Under the pieces are notes generated by a model, which was not told where the DNA came from, ran no database searches, and saw nothing but the letters and a program-made list of their open reading frames with translations. Shown here piece by piece: positions 17,301 to 25,909 of a DNA stretch of 64,000 nucleotides (position 1 is its first letter; each line of letters begins with the position of its first letter). Location of the stretch: positions 1-64,000 of the forward strand of contig CAJOCQ010000015.1 in NCBI GenBank assembly GCA_905233135.1, given 5' to 3'. A program made the position numbers and the translations under genes. This stretch comes from an uncultured Selenomonadaceae bacterium (GTDB lineage Bacteria; Bacillota; Negativicutes; Selenomonadales; Selenomonadaceae).

Positions 17301-17483
17301 AACCAAATGGAAGTCGAAAAGGCGCACAGAATCAATATCACGCTTGATAAAATTGACCCTTCGGCAAGCGTTTTTATTCGCGCAGTTAAATCAAATGTAA
17401 TTGAATACGCCGTTGCAAAAAATGTTGAGGATTTGGCGGATGCCGCAAAAGTCGGCGAACCAATTCCCGTTACTTTAAGTTAG
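14382..17483 (+). CDS. Giant Hsp70-family ATPase with novel Tyr-rich N-terminal region
   Basis: 1033 residues, ATG behind AGGAGAAAG. Residues ~1-330 are unrecognised. Within them ~55-175 is extraordinarily rich in Tyr, Asn and Asp (DVYYNNDIFG, DACDSYYSYNES, GRYAYYSTYNSGAHYHNDNY). The actin-like ATPase domain follows: phosphate-1 GIVAIDFGTKSTVVVYEN (~340), phosphate-2 YAVFDFGGGTTDFDFGVF (~570), adenosine motif SIFLAGNSSKSKLVKEIF (~770). The end of the protein (~850-1033) has strands and a GKTGVAFGLLKC step, in place of an ordinary substrate-binding domain. Standard DnaK is ~610-640 residues. The gene follows the coiled-coil/GrpE-like gene and precedes the PAAR toxin gene by 9 bp. Probably acts on cargo loading or particle assembly in the cytosol (inference). 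Confidence 0.8.
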   Translation: MTKIIEKLPVSADALQDFKHNALKKYIAKTVSQLEENFSALCTEFTARFNADEWIYMDNKDVYYNNDIFGLIPNLDNRACDACDSYYSYNESFLNRLEFSGFKGDLPTYYEAKISFVDKAKYFRNGGYIRVRGSGNSGLTYRDNDGRYAYYSTYNSGAHYHNDNYRWGNMWTIPFFRFGAKDTKGNAPRAILKWLEFDLMPQNFKTEETKKLFNELKVLYAKYADFLHAKNGAITFKQDKIFEEVLAGKEFDFLPDAKKILAANTVPSSNEFVNALRDELLNGDKIRADIDPYDANILIDPNRGHWDLWDYGAGEEKAGEIVLEEKLTARDPADDINNGIVAIDFGTKSTVVVYENDRLQIIPLQVGSGNYSKGVKAENYENPTVIQFRNLKNFVAAYKARAGRPKTKWNDVTVSHNAFENLGISNSKVYYSFLTGLKHWCGSNNPMKIQDNNKVTENLSPFMELREDEINPLEYYAYYLGLYINNMLQEKRIFLKYIMSFPVTYENGIREKMRRSFQRGLKKSFPTALLSNESAMKKFTVQTGASEPAAYAITALQEYNFDPEDDQEYYYAVFDFGGGTTDFDFGVFRESELDRYDYSLIHFGESGDRTLGGENLLQLLAFEVFKANQETLLNPNKDDKSVGKIPFTFAADKKDFVGSAALIKDSQEAHLNMHNLAEKLRPVWEDPDGEEAKKILAGDKGIEVNLFTDNEKPLPNFILHTDKLDLKKILRDRISQGIENFFIAMSEAFFEGANYEGYNIKVLNEIDEVSIFLAGNSSKSKLVKEIFAEYLGEVSPAEEPTADANSDTLVLENISDTTVEGGEVKIDLASDTAALKNVPAEFIPVESKAAKLLDIDNAEMPQFKIYPALGTAEALEIQKARGVEVNPNDIAAPTGKTGVAFGLLKCRDSGNVKITHITPTAEYTPFQFYIGRNKKRKFKTVINKNTKFGEWYKFIDASNDFDILYSDLPEAVSNQMEVEKAHRINITLDKIDPSASVFIRAVKSNVIEYAVAKNVEDLADAAKVGEPIPVTLS

Positions 17484-17492
17484 GAAAAAATT

Positions 17493-19211
17493 ATGGCAGA
17501 TTTTTTAACAGAAAATGCGCAGTTCACCTGCACTCAAGGCGGCTTCATAACCTGCAAGGACAGCGGCAACAGTTCTGTAAAGTACAACGGCGCAACTTTG
17601 CTGACAGCGGGCGCAACTGTTAAAACTAAAGCGGGAATCTGCGCGACGTTGACGGCAATGGCGCAGGGTACGCCGCAAATTTGCAAGTGCCAATTAACCG
17701 CGTGGGCTCCTGCTGAAATTATGAAAAATTCCGGCGGTGCGCCCTTGCTGACTGATTCAACAAAAAATACTTGCATTTATGGCGGCATAATTTCTGCGCA
17801 AATGTCGGGCGTACTCGGTAAAGTTGCAACGGGATTTACTCCCGCCGCAATGACAATGGGCGCGGCGTCCCTAGTCAACGTTGAAAAAGTTCCTGAAAAT
17901 ATTTCTGCCGCCAATAAAAATATTTCGCCAAAAATTGAAAATTCTGCCGACAGTAAACAAAATAACCCCGCCTCCAATGCTAAAATAGAAAATCCCAAAA
18001 AAACTGACGCGCCTAAACTTTTGAGCAAGCCTTCAAAAAATCTTTTTTGCCCCTACGACGAAAACAACGAAAAATGCAAAAATTGTACCTACCCGCGCAC
18101 CCCTGCAACCATTGACAACAATTCGGCGATTCTGCGCAAAAACTATCTTGCGTACATTGCCGACGCAAATAACCGCGATTCAGTCGATAATTATTTTTTG
18201 ACAGTGCAAGATAAATTCAATTATCAGGCGCACCACTTGATTAGCGGCAACCAAATTTTTGCGCCAATGAAAAAACGTTCGGACGGCGTGAAAATCAATC
18301 GCCGCGCTAAACTTGTACGCCTTGCTAATTTTTGCGGCTACGATATTAACAACGCGCAAAATTGCATAATGCTTGTTGCGAACAGCAGCAACACTGACAA
18401 AATTATTAATAAATCTGTCAGCGCGTACGACACGATGAGCCTTTCAAAAATTCAATGGCACGTTGGCGGGCACAGCTATAAATTTTCGGCGGAAGAGTTG
18501 CAGAATATCAAAACGCAAATTAATTTCTACACTAAAAAAATTTCTGCCGCGCCGCCGCAAAATTACGTGCAACTTGTTTCAGCTGAACTTGATAAAATTG
18601 AAACGGCGTTGGCAAGTGCGCCGATTTGCCGCAATACCACTCAAGCTAAACAGGGCTTGATAACGCGCCTTAATAATCTTTCAAAAAAAATTAAATTGCA
18701 ACTCGGCGCGTTCAAAGAAAAACCGCAAAAAAGTTTTCCATACTACGTTTCAAAAGAGGCGTATTTGTTCGCCTTCAATTTGCCGCGCACCGCCAAAATT
18801 ATTTTAATCCGTCGCGCAGGACAAATTTTTTTATTTGAGAAATTCCGCGCTGAAAGATTCGGCGAAGTTTTGACTTCGGGCGAAGGCAAAACTTTAATTT
18901 TTAATTCTAAAGAAGAAAAAAATTTTCCACTAGACACGCGGGAAAATAAAATTGCCTGCATTGAATTTTGCGATAACGTGGAATATTTTATTTTGGCGGA
19001 AGGCGTCAATTTTGCTGACATTGAATTTTTGCCGCGCGGCGAAAACTTTACCAAAAAAATTGACGGCGCGGTTGATACCGCCGCAAAATTCCTGCAAGCG
19101 CACGATACAGAAATTTTAATTTGGCTGCGCGATATGCAGGGCGAATATCAGTACACCGCAATTAAGCGCAGAATTGACGAACGAATTAAAGCATTGGAGG
19201 CGGCGCAATGA
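17493..19211 (+). CDS. PAAR-like (DUF4280-type) protein fused to an AHH nuclease toxin
   Basis: 572 residues, ATG behind AGGAAAA. Residues ~1-130 form a Cys-containing DUF4280/PAAR-like spike tip (MADFLTENAQFTCTQGGFI, CATLTAMAQGTPQICKCQLT, later a C-x-YGGIIS step). Residues ~130-190 are a linker ending in a four-Cys CPYDENNEKCKNC motif. Residues ~240-325 are an AHH-type HNH nuclease: QAHHLISGNQIF with the signature HH, RLANFCGYDINNAQNCIML, and WHVGGHSYKF with the catalytic-type His pair. About 170 residues follow of unassigned function. So the cargo is carried on the spike tip and should cut nucleic acid in the target cell. The next gene overlaps by 4 bp and is the likely immunity gene. Confidence 0.85.
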   Translation: MADFLTENAQFTCTQGGFITCKDSGNSSVKYNGATLLTAGATVKTKAGICATLTAMAQGTPQICKCQLTAWAPAEIMKNSGGAPLLTDSTKNTCIYGGIISAQMSGVLGKVATGFTPAAMTMGAASLVNVEKVPENISAANKNISPKIENSADSKQNNPASNAKIENPKKTDAPKLLSKPSKNLFCPYDENNEKCKNCTYPRTPATIDNNSAILRKNYLAYIADANNRDSVDNYFLTVQDKFNYQAHHLISGNQIFAPMKKRSDGVKINRRAKLVRLANFCGYDINNAQNCIMLVANSSNTDKIINKSVSAYDTMSLSKIQWHVGGHSYKFSAEELQNIKTQINFYTKKISAAPPQNYVQLVSAELDKIETALASAPICRNTTQAKQGLITRLNNLSKKIKLQLGAFKEKPQKSFPYYVSKEAYLFAFNLPRTAKIILIRRAGQIFLFEKFRAERFGEVLTSGEGKTLIFNSKEEKNFPLDTRENKIACIEFCDNVEYFILAEGVNFADIEFLPRGENFTKKIDGAVDTAAKFLQAHDTEILIWLRDMQGEYQYTAIKRRIDERIKALEAAQ

Positions 19212-19768
19212 AATTTTTTGTAATGTACGCTGAAACTTGCGTTGAAGAATACGCCGCGCCCGGCGCAGATATTTTTGAACTGGAGCGCGGCTGTTTAAAT
19301 TCTGAATTTCAATTTCTTGACCAGTCGCCGCTTGACGTGGAAATTTCGGACGAAGGCGGCGTTGATTTTCCCGACTTCATTGTTGAAGGGACAATTCCGC
19401 TGATTTCTGAAGGAATTAAACGCATTTTCGAGAAATTAAAAATTGACTACATATTTTATAAACTGATTCGTTTGACGTACGCGCAACTCGGGCGCAGTGA
19501 AAATTATTGGCTTGCACTGCCGCCGCGCATTAATTGTCTCGACACAAGCAAAAGCGTTATCGAAGTCGAAGACAATCCTTTCATTTTGCCAAGCGAATTG
19601 ATTAGAGAAGCAAAAAAAATTTGTATCGCCGAAAATCTTATCGGGCGGTACGATATTTTTAAATTGGCGGGCGTCGTCAACCAAGAAATTATCGTAACCG
19701 AAAAATTGAAAAACGCACTCGCCGCAGGAAATTTTGAGAATTTATTTTTTTACGAACTGGAGGGGTAA
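19208..19768 (+). CDS. Immunity protein, Imm11/DUF1629-like
   Basis: 186 residues, ATGA overlap with the stop of the toxin gene. The family layout is visible: MKFFVMYAE strand, an acidic middle (PDFIVEGTIPLISEGIKRIF), then ENYWLALPPRINCLDTSKS, a FKLAG strand and VNQEIIVTEKLKNALAAGN with a terminal FFYELEG, fitting the yyl.n....iD......F.l......i.vs..l..al pattern of the DUF1629/Imm11 family. It should bind and block the AHH nuclease encoded upstream. The pairing by overlap is strong; the family name is by eye. Confidence 0.7.
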   Translation: MKFFVMYAETCVEEYAAPGADIFELERGCLNSEFQFLDQSPLDVEISDEGGVDFPDFIVEGTIPLISEGIKRIFEKLKIDYIFYKLIRLTYAQLGRSENYWLALPPRINCLDTSKSVIEVEDNPFILPSELIREAKKICIAENLIGRYDIFKLAGVVNQEIIVTEKLKNALAAGNFENLFFYELEG

Positions 19769-19770
19769 AT

Positions 19771-22038
19771 TTGGCTAATCAGACGCATAAGACGATTATT
19801 TTTGAAGAGTTTGACGGCTCTAATTCCAACAACCTTTACACAATTTTAAATAATGAACCTTCGCCCGATGAACTTTCGCGCGGAATTGCAAAGTTGACTG
19901 TTTCAAACTTTGGCGAATTTATGAAAAAATTTGCTCCGAAAGTTTATGAAGTTTGCAGAAAAAATCCTGAAACCGGACACATTGAATTTTTCTACACTAC
20001 CGACCCGCAAAAATTTTCCGAACTGCCGTATAACGAAATTGATATTGGCGAACACATTTATTATAAAATGTTGTCGAATTTGTATGCGTCGAAGGGAACC
20101 AGCGGCAAGACAAATTTGCAATTCAAGGATGAAGAATTTCTTGAAATGTTGACGCCGAAAAGAGAACTTAATGAAGTGCGCGATACGCGGCAAAAAATTG
20201 AATACAATCTTCAAAATTTCTATGAAGCGAAGGCGCGTGGCGATAAAAGCGCAATGAATGACGCAAATAAAAAAATTCGTGACTGCCGCAAAAAAATTGC
20301 CAACTATGCCAAATCCCCGTTGAATAAGCTTTTGCCAATTCTCATTGAGGATACAAACAAAAAATTGGAAGTGCTCAAAATTGCAGCGGGCGGTGCAAGC
20401 GGCGACGGTACAAAAAGTTTGTCCGCCGCTAATTTCGGCGTGCTTTACCTTAACCCCGCAGGCAAATTGGATATTGACGAAAATTGGAAGGCGTCAGAAG
20501 CTAAACAAATTACCGCGCCTGATTCTCAAAAAGACGGCGCATTGGTTGCAGTCAAGAAAAATCTTCCCGCCGAAGTTAAACCTATTCCCACTCCAAAATC
20601 TAATCCTATACCCGATAAAAAAACGCTCAGCAATACCATTGCAGCTACAATTGAAAGGGATTACGACGAAAACGCAAAAATCCCCAACAAGCAAGTTAAA
20701 GCAATGATTGTTTCGGCATTTGCACCGCTTGCAGTTTCTTCAAATTCCGAAAATCCAAAGACAGTTGTTGACAAAGAAACTTTGCTTGCACGCCGCCAAA
20801 TGTTCGAGGACGCTTACACCAACGCCCGCGAATCTTTTATTAAAGAAATGTCCCAAATTATTGAAAGTTTGCTCGGCGTCAAAGCTTTTTTTGACCACGC
20901 AACGATTGACGGCAGCGAAACTTCAACCATTCCCGGCGGCGTCATTATCGCTAATTGCAAGGCGTCAAGACTTTTGAACAACAAGGACGCATTTTCGCAT
21001 TATATGAAATATCTCGGCAAGGCTCAAACTGAAGCGCGCGTTTGGTTCGCAGTTGTTCCCGCCGTTTTTGAAAGTTCGCCCGTTAAAAATTCGGCTGAAA
21101 ATATTTCTGATGACGACCCGATGGGCGGCAGTTTGAATGACTACGAAGAAAACGCCGCCGAAAAAAATTCTGCGGAATATGTCAGCATTAACGCCCTTAA
21201 AGAATTTTTGAAGGTTATGGAAGACGCCAAAATTACTACAGTTTTTAACATTCGCGCAGATAAAGGAAATACCTTCGCTGACCTTTCAAAGGTTGAAGTT
21301 GAATCTAAAATTAAAGAATTTGAAAATTGCCGTTACGGGCATTCGGTTTACGCCTACCCGAATTTTACTTTGATTGGCGAAAGAATTTTTAAACCGTTTG
21401 AAGGGCAAAATGAGGCAAAAATTACTTTGCCGGGAATTTTTATTGACGCCGCGTACCCTGCAGCGGGCTTGTTGGTTGCAAGTCAACAGCAGAAAATTCT
21501 TGACAGCCGCAAATTGAAACTTGATAAAGATACCGCTTGCGTCGGCGTTGACTTGGAAAGTTTAACCGTCAAAAAAGCTATGCCGACAAAATTTAACCGT
21601 GAATCCGTACTGCGCCGCAGCGAAGATTTAATTAAAGTTATCAATGAAAATATGTTCGGATTCGCCTTCAGCGGCGACGAAGTTAAAGACGACAGCGGCG
21701 TTTGGCAAAATTCTTACATTCACTGCGCCCGCACTCTCGCCAAAAACGAAAGAACCGGCAACTATAAGCCGATTTATCAAACGCTTATTGAAGATTTCAT
21801 AGCGCAGGAACTTATGAGCTTGCCAAGCAAAAAAAAGGATGACGTTCAGAAAAAAATCAATAAAATCAATTCCGAATGGTCCGATAAAAACAAGCAAAAT
21901 AAATTCAAAGATATTGTAAATTTCCTCCTGCGTGAAGGCGAAGAAATTGAAATTAATTCCGAAGACAGCAAAATTAAAATTAAAATTCACTTCAGCGGCG
22001 GCGACGGTTATGTTGATGTTGAAGTTGAAAGCGATTGA
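19771..22038 (+). CDS. Contractile sheath candidate (TssC/phage-sheath-like), single large protein
   Basis: 755 residues, TTG start behind GGAGGGG; begins 2 bp after the immunity gene. The C-terminal half carries sheath-like features: ITTVFNIRADKGNTFADLSK, GHSVYAYPNFTLIGERIFK, LPGIFIDAAYPAAGLLVASQ, which parallels the P....aAGl.a.tD segment of tail sheaths, then KFNRESVLRRSEDLIKVINE with NMFGFAFSGD. The next genes are the tube and spike, the universal order sheath-tube-spike. T6SS normally splits this protein into TssB and TssC (~165+490 residues). Here one gene has the combined length, plus a charged Ala/Lys/Pro middle segment (~210-310). The assignment rests on order and pattern, not on a search. 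Confidence 0.5.
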   Translation: MANQTHKTIIFEEFDGSNSNNLYTILNNEPSPDELSRGIAKLTVSNFGEFMKKFAPKVYEVCRKNPETGHIEFFYTTDPQKFSELPYNEIDIGEHIYYKMLSNLYASKGTSGKTNLQFKDEEFLEMLTPKRELNEVRDTRQKIEYNLQNFYEAKARGDKSAMNDANKKIRDCRKKIANYAKSPLNKLLPILIEDTNKKLEVLKIAAGGASGDGTKSLSAANFGVLYLNPAGKLDIDENWKASEAKQITAPDSQKDGALVAVKKNLPAEVKPIPTPKSNPIPDKKTLSNTIAATIERDYDENAKIPNKQVKAMIVSAFAPLAVSSNSENPKTVVDKETLLARRQMFEDAYTNARESFIKEMSQIIESLLGVKAFFDHATIDGSETSTIPGGVIIANCKASRLLNNKDAFSHYMKYLGKAQTEARVWFAVVPAVFESSPVKNSAENISDDDPMGGSLNDYEENAAEKNSAEYVSINALKEFLKVMEDAKITTVFNIRADKGNTFADLSKVEVESKIKEFENCRYGHSVYAYPNFTLIGERIFKPFEGQNEAKITLPGIFIDAAYPAAGLLVASQQQKILDSRKLKLDKDTACVGVDLESLTVKKAMPTKFNRESVLRRSEDLIKVINENMFGFAFSGDEVKDDSGVWQNSYIHCARTLAKNERTGNYKPIYQTLIEDFIAQELMSLPSKKKDDVQKKINKINSEWSDKNKQNKFKDIVNFLLREGEEIEINSEDSKIKIKIHFSGGDGYVDVEVESD

Positions 22039-22050
22039 GGGTGAAAATAA

Positions 22051-22509
22051 ATGCTTTTTTCAATTAAAATTACTTCAAGCGACGGCGAAATTATCGAAAT
22101 TGGCAAGGCTGATACACCCGCCGAAAAAAATTTAATTACAAATATTGATATTCATATGGATACAGTTAATAACAACGTCAGCAATAAATCCAACGCTATG
22201 CTCGCCAAAATTACAATCTTTGGTTCAATCGATGAAGCCATTAATTCCGAAATTTTAAAATTGTTCGAGTGGTCAAAAGAATCTCATAAAGAAAAATGGT
22301 ACCGCACCCTTGAAATTAAAATTAAAACCGATGAGTCAACCCCTTACCGCACTTACAGTTTTGAAAATGTTTTCGTGGTGGATTATATTGAACATTACAA
22401 GGTTGAAAGTGCGCAGGGCGATGAGTCCGCAACCAACGCCGATAAAGACCATTTTGAATTGTACCTTACGCAAAAGGAAAATAATTTTGAAAGTATTGAA
22501 GCGTATTAA
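22051..22509 (+). CDS. Tube protein candidate (Hcp/tail-tube-like)
   Basis: 152 residues, ATG behind GAGGGTG; 12 bp after the sheath candidate and 20 bp before VgrG. Short beta-rich protein: NIDIHMDTV, AMLAKITIFGSID, helix INSEILKLFEWSKESHK, WYRTLEIKIKT, TYSFENVFVVDYIEHYKVE, and FELYLTQKEN. A protein of this length between sheath and spike would be the hexameric inner tube through which effectors pass. The same pattern reappears as the first ~200 residues of the minus-strand fusion at 3923-5467. Hcp identity is inference; a tail-tube fold of phage type is the alternative. Confidence 0.6.
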   Translation: MLFSIKITSSDGEIIEIGKADTPAEKNLITNIDIHMDTVNNNVSNKSNAMLAKITIFGSIDEAINSEILKLFEWSKESHKEKWYRTLEIKIKTDESTPYRTYSFENVFVVDYIEHYKVESAQGDESATNADKDHFELYLTQKENNFESIEAY

Positions 22510-22529
22510 TTTTTCTACAGGAGAAAATA

Positions 22530-23954
22530 ATGCAAATAAAAAATTTCGCCGCAATAGAATATGTTACTGAATTTGAACTCACGAAACACGCGGGCGAACA
22601 TAGCCGCTTAAATTTTGTCGCCTCAATTTCTGACGGCGCGGCTGATAAATTTTTAGCTTTTACGGGGAAAAATATTTCTGTTACGACAGAGGATAACGCC
22701 CCTATTTTTTTTGGGCGCGTCGAGTCCGTTGAAGTTGAAAATTGCGTCGGTGCGGCGCGGGTTTTCGCCGCGTGCGTTTCACTTTCCATTTTGGAAGACG
22801 AAGAAATTAAAACGCGCATTTTTCATAACCCCGATAAAAAATTTTCGGACGTGTTGAACCCTGCGCGATTGTCTTTAAAATCTAATCTGAAGGTTGCAAC
22901 AGATTTTTCAAATTTAAAATATTCGCCTGTTATCTTGCAGAATCAAGAAACCAATTTTGAATTTATGGCGCGGCTCGCAAAAAATTTTGGGCAGCGTTTT
23001 TGGATTCTTGACACGCTCGAACAGGCGAATTTTTTTATTGATTCAAGCGTTAATAAATCTGCGCGAAAAATTTCCGCCGCGAAAATTGTTTCAATCCGCA
23101 AAAAGAAAGTCGGCAACCAATTTAAATTTTTTGTGAAGTCTCAACATTTTTTTGACATCGGGCAAATAGTGACGCTTGAAAATACAGTCGGCGAATTTGT
23201 AATTGTCGGCTTAAAAATTTCGCTCGAAAATGAAGCGTACTTTTTCTATTACGAACTCGAAGAAAATAAATCGGCAGCGTTGCAAATTCCCGCCGCGCCT
23301 TTTTTGGAAAAAACTTTGAAACTTCACGGCAAAGTCAAAAGTACCAAAGACCCAAAAAATTTAGGCAGAATCCAAGTTACTTTTGACGATAAATTTGTTG
23401 AGGATATGGACGAAAAAAATTCTTTGTGGATTCCCTACCGCACGCCCTACAGCGGCAAAAACGGCGGCGTTGTTTTTATCCCCGACGAAGGCGACGCCGT
23501 TGAAGTTTTTTTTACCAACGAAGAAATTTATTGCGCCGCTGCCCTGCGCGAAAATCCCCTAGCCGCCGAATGTCAAAACGTTACTGAAAAATATATCGGC
23601 AATAACTTTAAGCAGCGAATTTTTTTTAAGGAAAAATCGCTCGAACTTTTTTCCGACAAATATAAAATCCTGATGAACGAAAAGGGCATTGAAATTACAG
23701 TTGGCGAAAATTCAATAGCTCTCACCGAACAGGGGATTTTGCTGAAAACGAAGGACAGTAAAATTTCACTTGCAAAAGATATTGCGGCGCATACTGACGG
23801 GAAATTTGAACTCAATGCAAAGGACGCCGAATTGAAATCTGACGGCAAATTGAAACTCGCCGCCAAAGAAATTTCTGCAGAAAGCGGCGGCACGGCTAAC
23901 GTTAAAGCCGGTACAACTTTGAAACTCGCCGGCAGTAAAATTGAACTTTGTTAA
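22530..23954 (+). CDS. vgrG: VgrG-type spike protein (core copy)
   Basis: 474 residues, ATG behind AGGAGA. The gp27-like domain (~1-250) includes LQNQETNFEFMARLAKNFGQ, near-identical in layout to the cargo-operon VgrG (NETSWQFIKRLASQF). The OB fold (~265-345) shows LGRIQVTFDD, SLWIPYRTPYSGKNGGVVFI, PDEGDAVEVFF, the canonical Gp5 core. The C-terminal beta-helix has IEITVGENSIALTEQGILLK and a run of LKSDGKLKLAAKEISAE-like strands ending GSKIELC. No fused toxin. It sits between tube and baseplate pair and is the core spike onto which the PAAR toxin (17493) could dock. Confidence 0.88.
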   Translation: MQIKNFAAIEYVTEFELTKHAGEHSRLNFVASISDGAADKFLAFTGKNISVTTEDNAPIFFGRVESVEVENCVGAARVFAACVSLSILEDEEIKTRIFHNPDKKFSDVLNPARLSLKSNLKVATDFSNLKYSPVILQNQETNFEFMARLAKNFGQRFWILDTLEQANFFIDSSVNKSARKISAAKIVSIRKKKVGNQFKFFVKSQHFFDIGQIVTLENTVGEFVIVGLKISLENEAYFFYYELEENKSAALQIPAAPFLEKTLKLHGKVKSTKDPKNLGRIQVTFDDKFVEDMDEKNSLWIPYRTPYSGKNGGVVFIPDEGDAVEVFFTNEEIYCAAALRENPLAAECQNVTEKYIGNNFKQRIFFKEKSLELFSDKYKILMNEKGIEITVGENSIALTEQGILLKTKDSKISLAKDIAAHTDGKFELNAKDAELKSDGKLKLAAKEISAESGGTANVKAGTTLKLAGSKIELC

Positions 23955-23975
23955 ACTTTTTGAGGGGGAATTTTT

Positions 23976-25271
23976 TTGACGCCGAATGTTGAATCCGAAA
24001 TAAAAAAAATCGTGGCGCGTTCATTTCCAACTGAAACCGTCGAACGCCAAATGCTCGAAAAAGTTTTTGCGGCTCTTGCCAAACACCAAGAAAATTTTTT
24101 GCGCGATTTGGAAAAAAGAATTGACGCCGAAAACTGCACGGAAGATTGGAATAAAAATTTTGAAGTTGCAGTTAAATTCGTCAAGCGCGGCGATACAGAA
24201 TCTGTGCGCGGACTTTTGCCCGTCGAAGTCGGCACGGGCTTTATTTTTGCGGAAGATACTGCCGCGCCTTTGGAAGAATCTTTGAACACCCGCACCAAAA
24301 ATTTTGCGCCGCCTGAAATTTCTTTTTTCGTCAATGCAAGTTACAGCGAAATTGAAAATTTCTGTGCGCCCAAAGAATATCACGGTCTTTTTGTATCGAA
24401 GGACGGCACCAAAAAAAATTTTGCATATACGCTCCAACGCCACGAAAGATTTATTTACCACGAAAAAATTTTGTTTGAACTTGCCGCGCTTTATAAAATT
24501 CGCCGCCCAATTATTTTTTCGCCGTATGCAAGAAAAGCCGTTGATATAAAAATTAGCGGCGTCACGACAAGCGATTTTGCAAACAGAAAAATTTTTGACT
24601 TGTTACTGACTGAAAATAATTTGCAGGAAAAATTGCAAATCGGCGGGCTTTATTGGAATGTTCAAATTGAAGAAGACGAACTGAAAAGCGGCGGCGCGGT
24701 TGAAGAATATTTCGGCGCGGACGGCAATTTGATTCGTTACGAATATTTTCATACGTTTAACAATGACGAAAATATTTTTGTATTGCCCGCGCAACCCTGC
24801 GAAAATTTAAACGTTGAAATTAGCGGCGGCGAAAGAAAATTTAAAATTGGTTACAGCAGCGTTTTGCAGGAGTGCGCTTACAAAAAAATTACTTTGCTTG
24901 ACTTTGAAAAAAATGACGCCGAATTTTTCACAAATGATTTTCCGCGCCCAAATGACAAATTGCGCCTGCGCACCGAAGGCGACGTTGAAAAAGTTCTTGC
25001 CTGCTTCAATGCCACGCGCGCAGGAAAAATTTTTCCTGCGAATTTTGAAAGTTTCAACGCCAAAAATTTTAAGCCGTTGCCGATTTATCGCCGCGAAGAC
25101 AAATATTTTATTGCGCCTGAAACGCGCTTGCTCGGTAAAGTTCGCAACAAGCCAATCTGCGTTATAAATTTCGGCGGCGCGGGCGTTTTCAAAATCGATT
25201 ACGCCAATTTTGTAATTCATTACCTTGAGCAAAATTATCCTGAATTTAATTGGGCGGGTGTTGAATCTTGA
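23976..25271 (+). CDS. Baseplate-type CIS protein, large subunit (copy B)
   Basis: 431 residues, TTG start behind GAGGGGGA; 21 bp after VgrG. N-terminal helices (MTPNVESEIKKIVARSFPTE, LEKVFAALAKHQENFLRDLE) then a beta-rich body with ...HERFIYHEKILFELAALYKI and PIIFSPYARKAVDIKISGVT. Tail YPEFNWAGVES parallels FPEYQCVGKLV of the copy at 485-1777. Position directly after the spike and before the small subunit suits a baseplate component (TssF/TssK-like role), but I see no diagnostic motif of those families. The pair with 25268 overlaps by 4 bp, suggesting a 1:1 complex. Role inferred. Confidence 0.5.
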   Translation: MTPNVESEIKKIVARSFPTETVERQMLEKVFAALAKHQENFLRDLEKRIDAENCTEDWNKNFEVAVKFVKRGDTESVRGLLPVEVGTGFIFAEDTAAPLEESLNTRTKNFAPPEISFFVNASYSEIENFCAPKEYHGLFVSKDGTKKNFAYTLQRHERFIYHEKILFELAALYKIRRPIIFSPYARKAVDIKISGVTTSDFANRKIFDLLLTENNLQEKLQIGGLYWNVQIEEDELKSGGAVEEYFGADGNLIRYEYFHTFNNDENIFVLPAQPCENLNVEISGGERKFKIGYSSVLQECAYKKITLLDFEKNDAEFFTNDFPRPNDKLRLRTEGDVEKVLACFNATRAGKIFPANFESFNAKNFKPLPIYRREDKYFIAPETRLLGKVRNKPICVINFGGAGVFKIDYANFVIHYLEQNYPEFNWAGVES

Positions 25272-25900
25272 AATACATTTGGCAAAATTACGATGCGCAA
25301 AAAAATTTTTACATTGAAGAAAAGCCGCTCTCGCCGTATCTTGAAATTGGCAATGTTGGCGGAAATAAAATTGGTGTAAATCCCGTGCCGCGTCTGTATG
25401 AAATTTTTGCGCCGCTTTTTGAAAATTCAATGCCAAAAAATGAACCGCTTGAAAATTGTTTGTTGCACTACCGCGCACAGATTGATTTGAACAGCGGCGT
25501 ACATTTGACTTCACTTTTGGAGCGGAAATTGGACAGGGAAATTTGCGAAGGAATTTTTGGCGCGAAGGCGCGGGAACTTTATTTATCACTTCCTGAAAAT
25601 GAGCGGCGAATAATTTTAATTTACCTGCAAAGGCACGAGGCGGCGCAAGGTTTAAAAATTTTTTTCTTTGAAGCCGCCCTGCAATTTTTCCCGCAAACTA
25701 AATTTTATTTCTACGAATGCGAACAAAAATTTTTATTCTGCGTTCCTGCGCGAAAAAATTTGCACAACGAAAAGCTTATGGAGCTTTTAATTTTTTTTCT
25801 TTTTGATATGGGCGCGGCTTATGAAATTTTTTGGAACAGTCATTTCGGGATAATCGACGACAAAGAAACTATGCAACTTGATGATTTCGTGATTTATTGA
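25268..25900 (+). CDS. Baseplate-type CIS protein, small subunit (copy B)
   Basis: 210 residues; its TTG start overlaps the upstream stop (TTGA). Same family as the protein at 1782-2489: N-terminal KYIWQNY, VNPVPRLYEIFAPLF, GIFGAK, ENERRIILIYLQ helix, and the signature tail FWNSHFGIIDDKETMQLDDF. These shared blocks make the duplication certain by eye, though the two copies are otherwise quite diverged. Soluble, no catalytic motif. Probably a baseplate or adaptor component; function inferred from the place next to VgrG. Confidence 0.55.
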   Translation: MKYIWQNYDAQKNFYIEEKPLSPYLEIGNVGGNKIGVNPVPRLYEIFAPLFENSMPKNEPLENCLLHYRAQIDLNSGVHLTSLLERKLDREICEGIFGAKARELYLSLPENERRIILIYLQRHEAAQGLKIFFFEAALQFFPQTKFYFYECEQKFLFCVPARKNLHNEKLMELLIFFLFDMGAAYEIFWNSHFGIIDDKETMQLDDFVIY

Positions 25901-25909
25901 GGTGATTTT

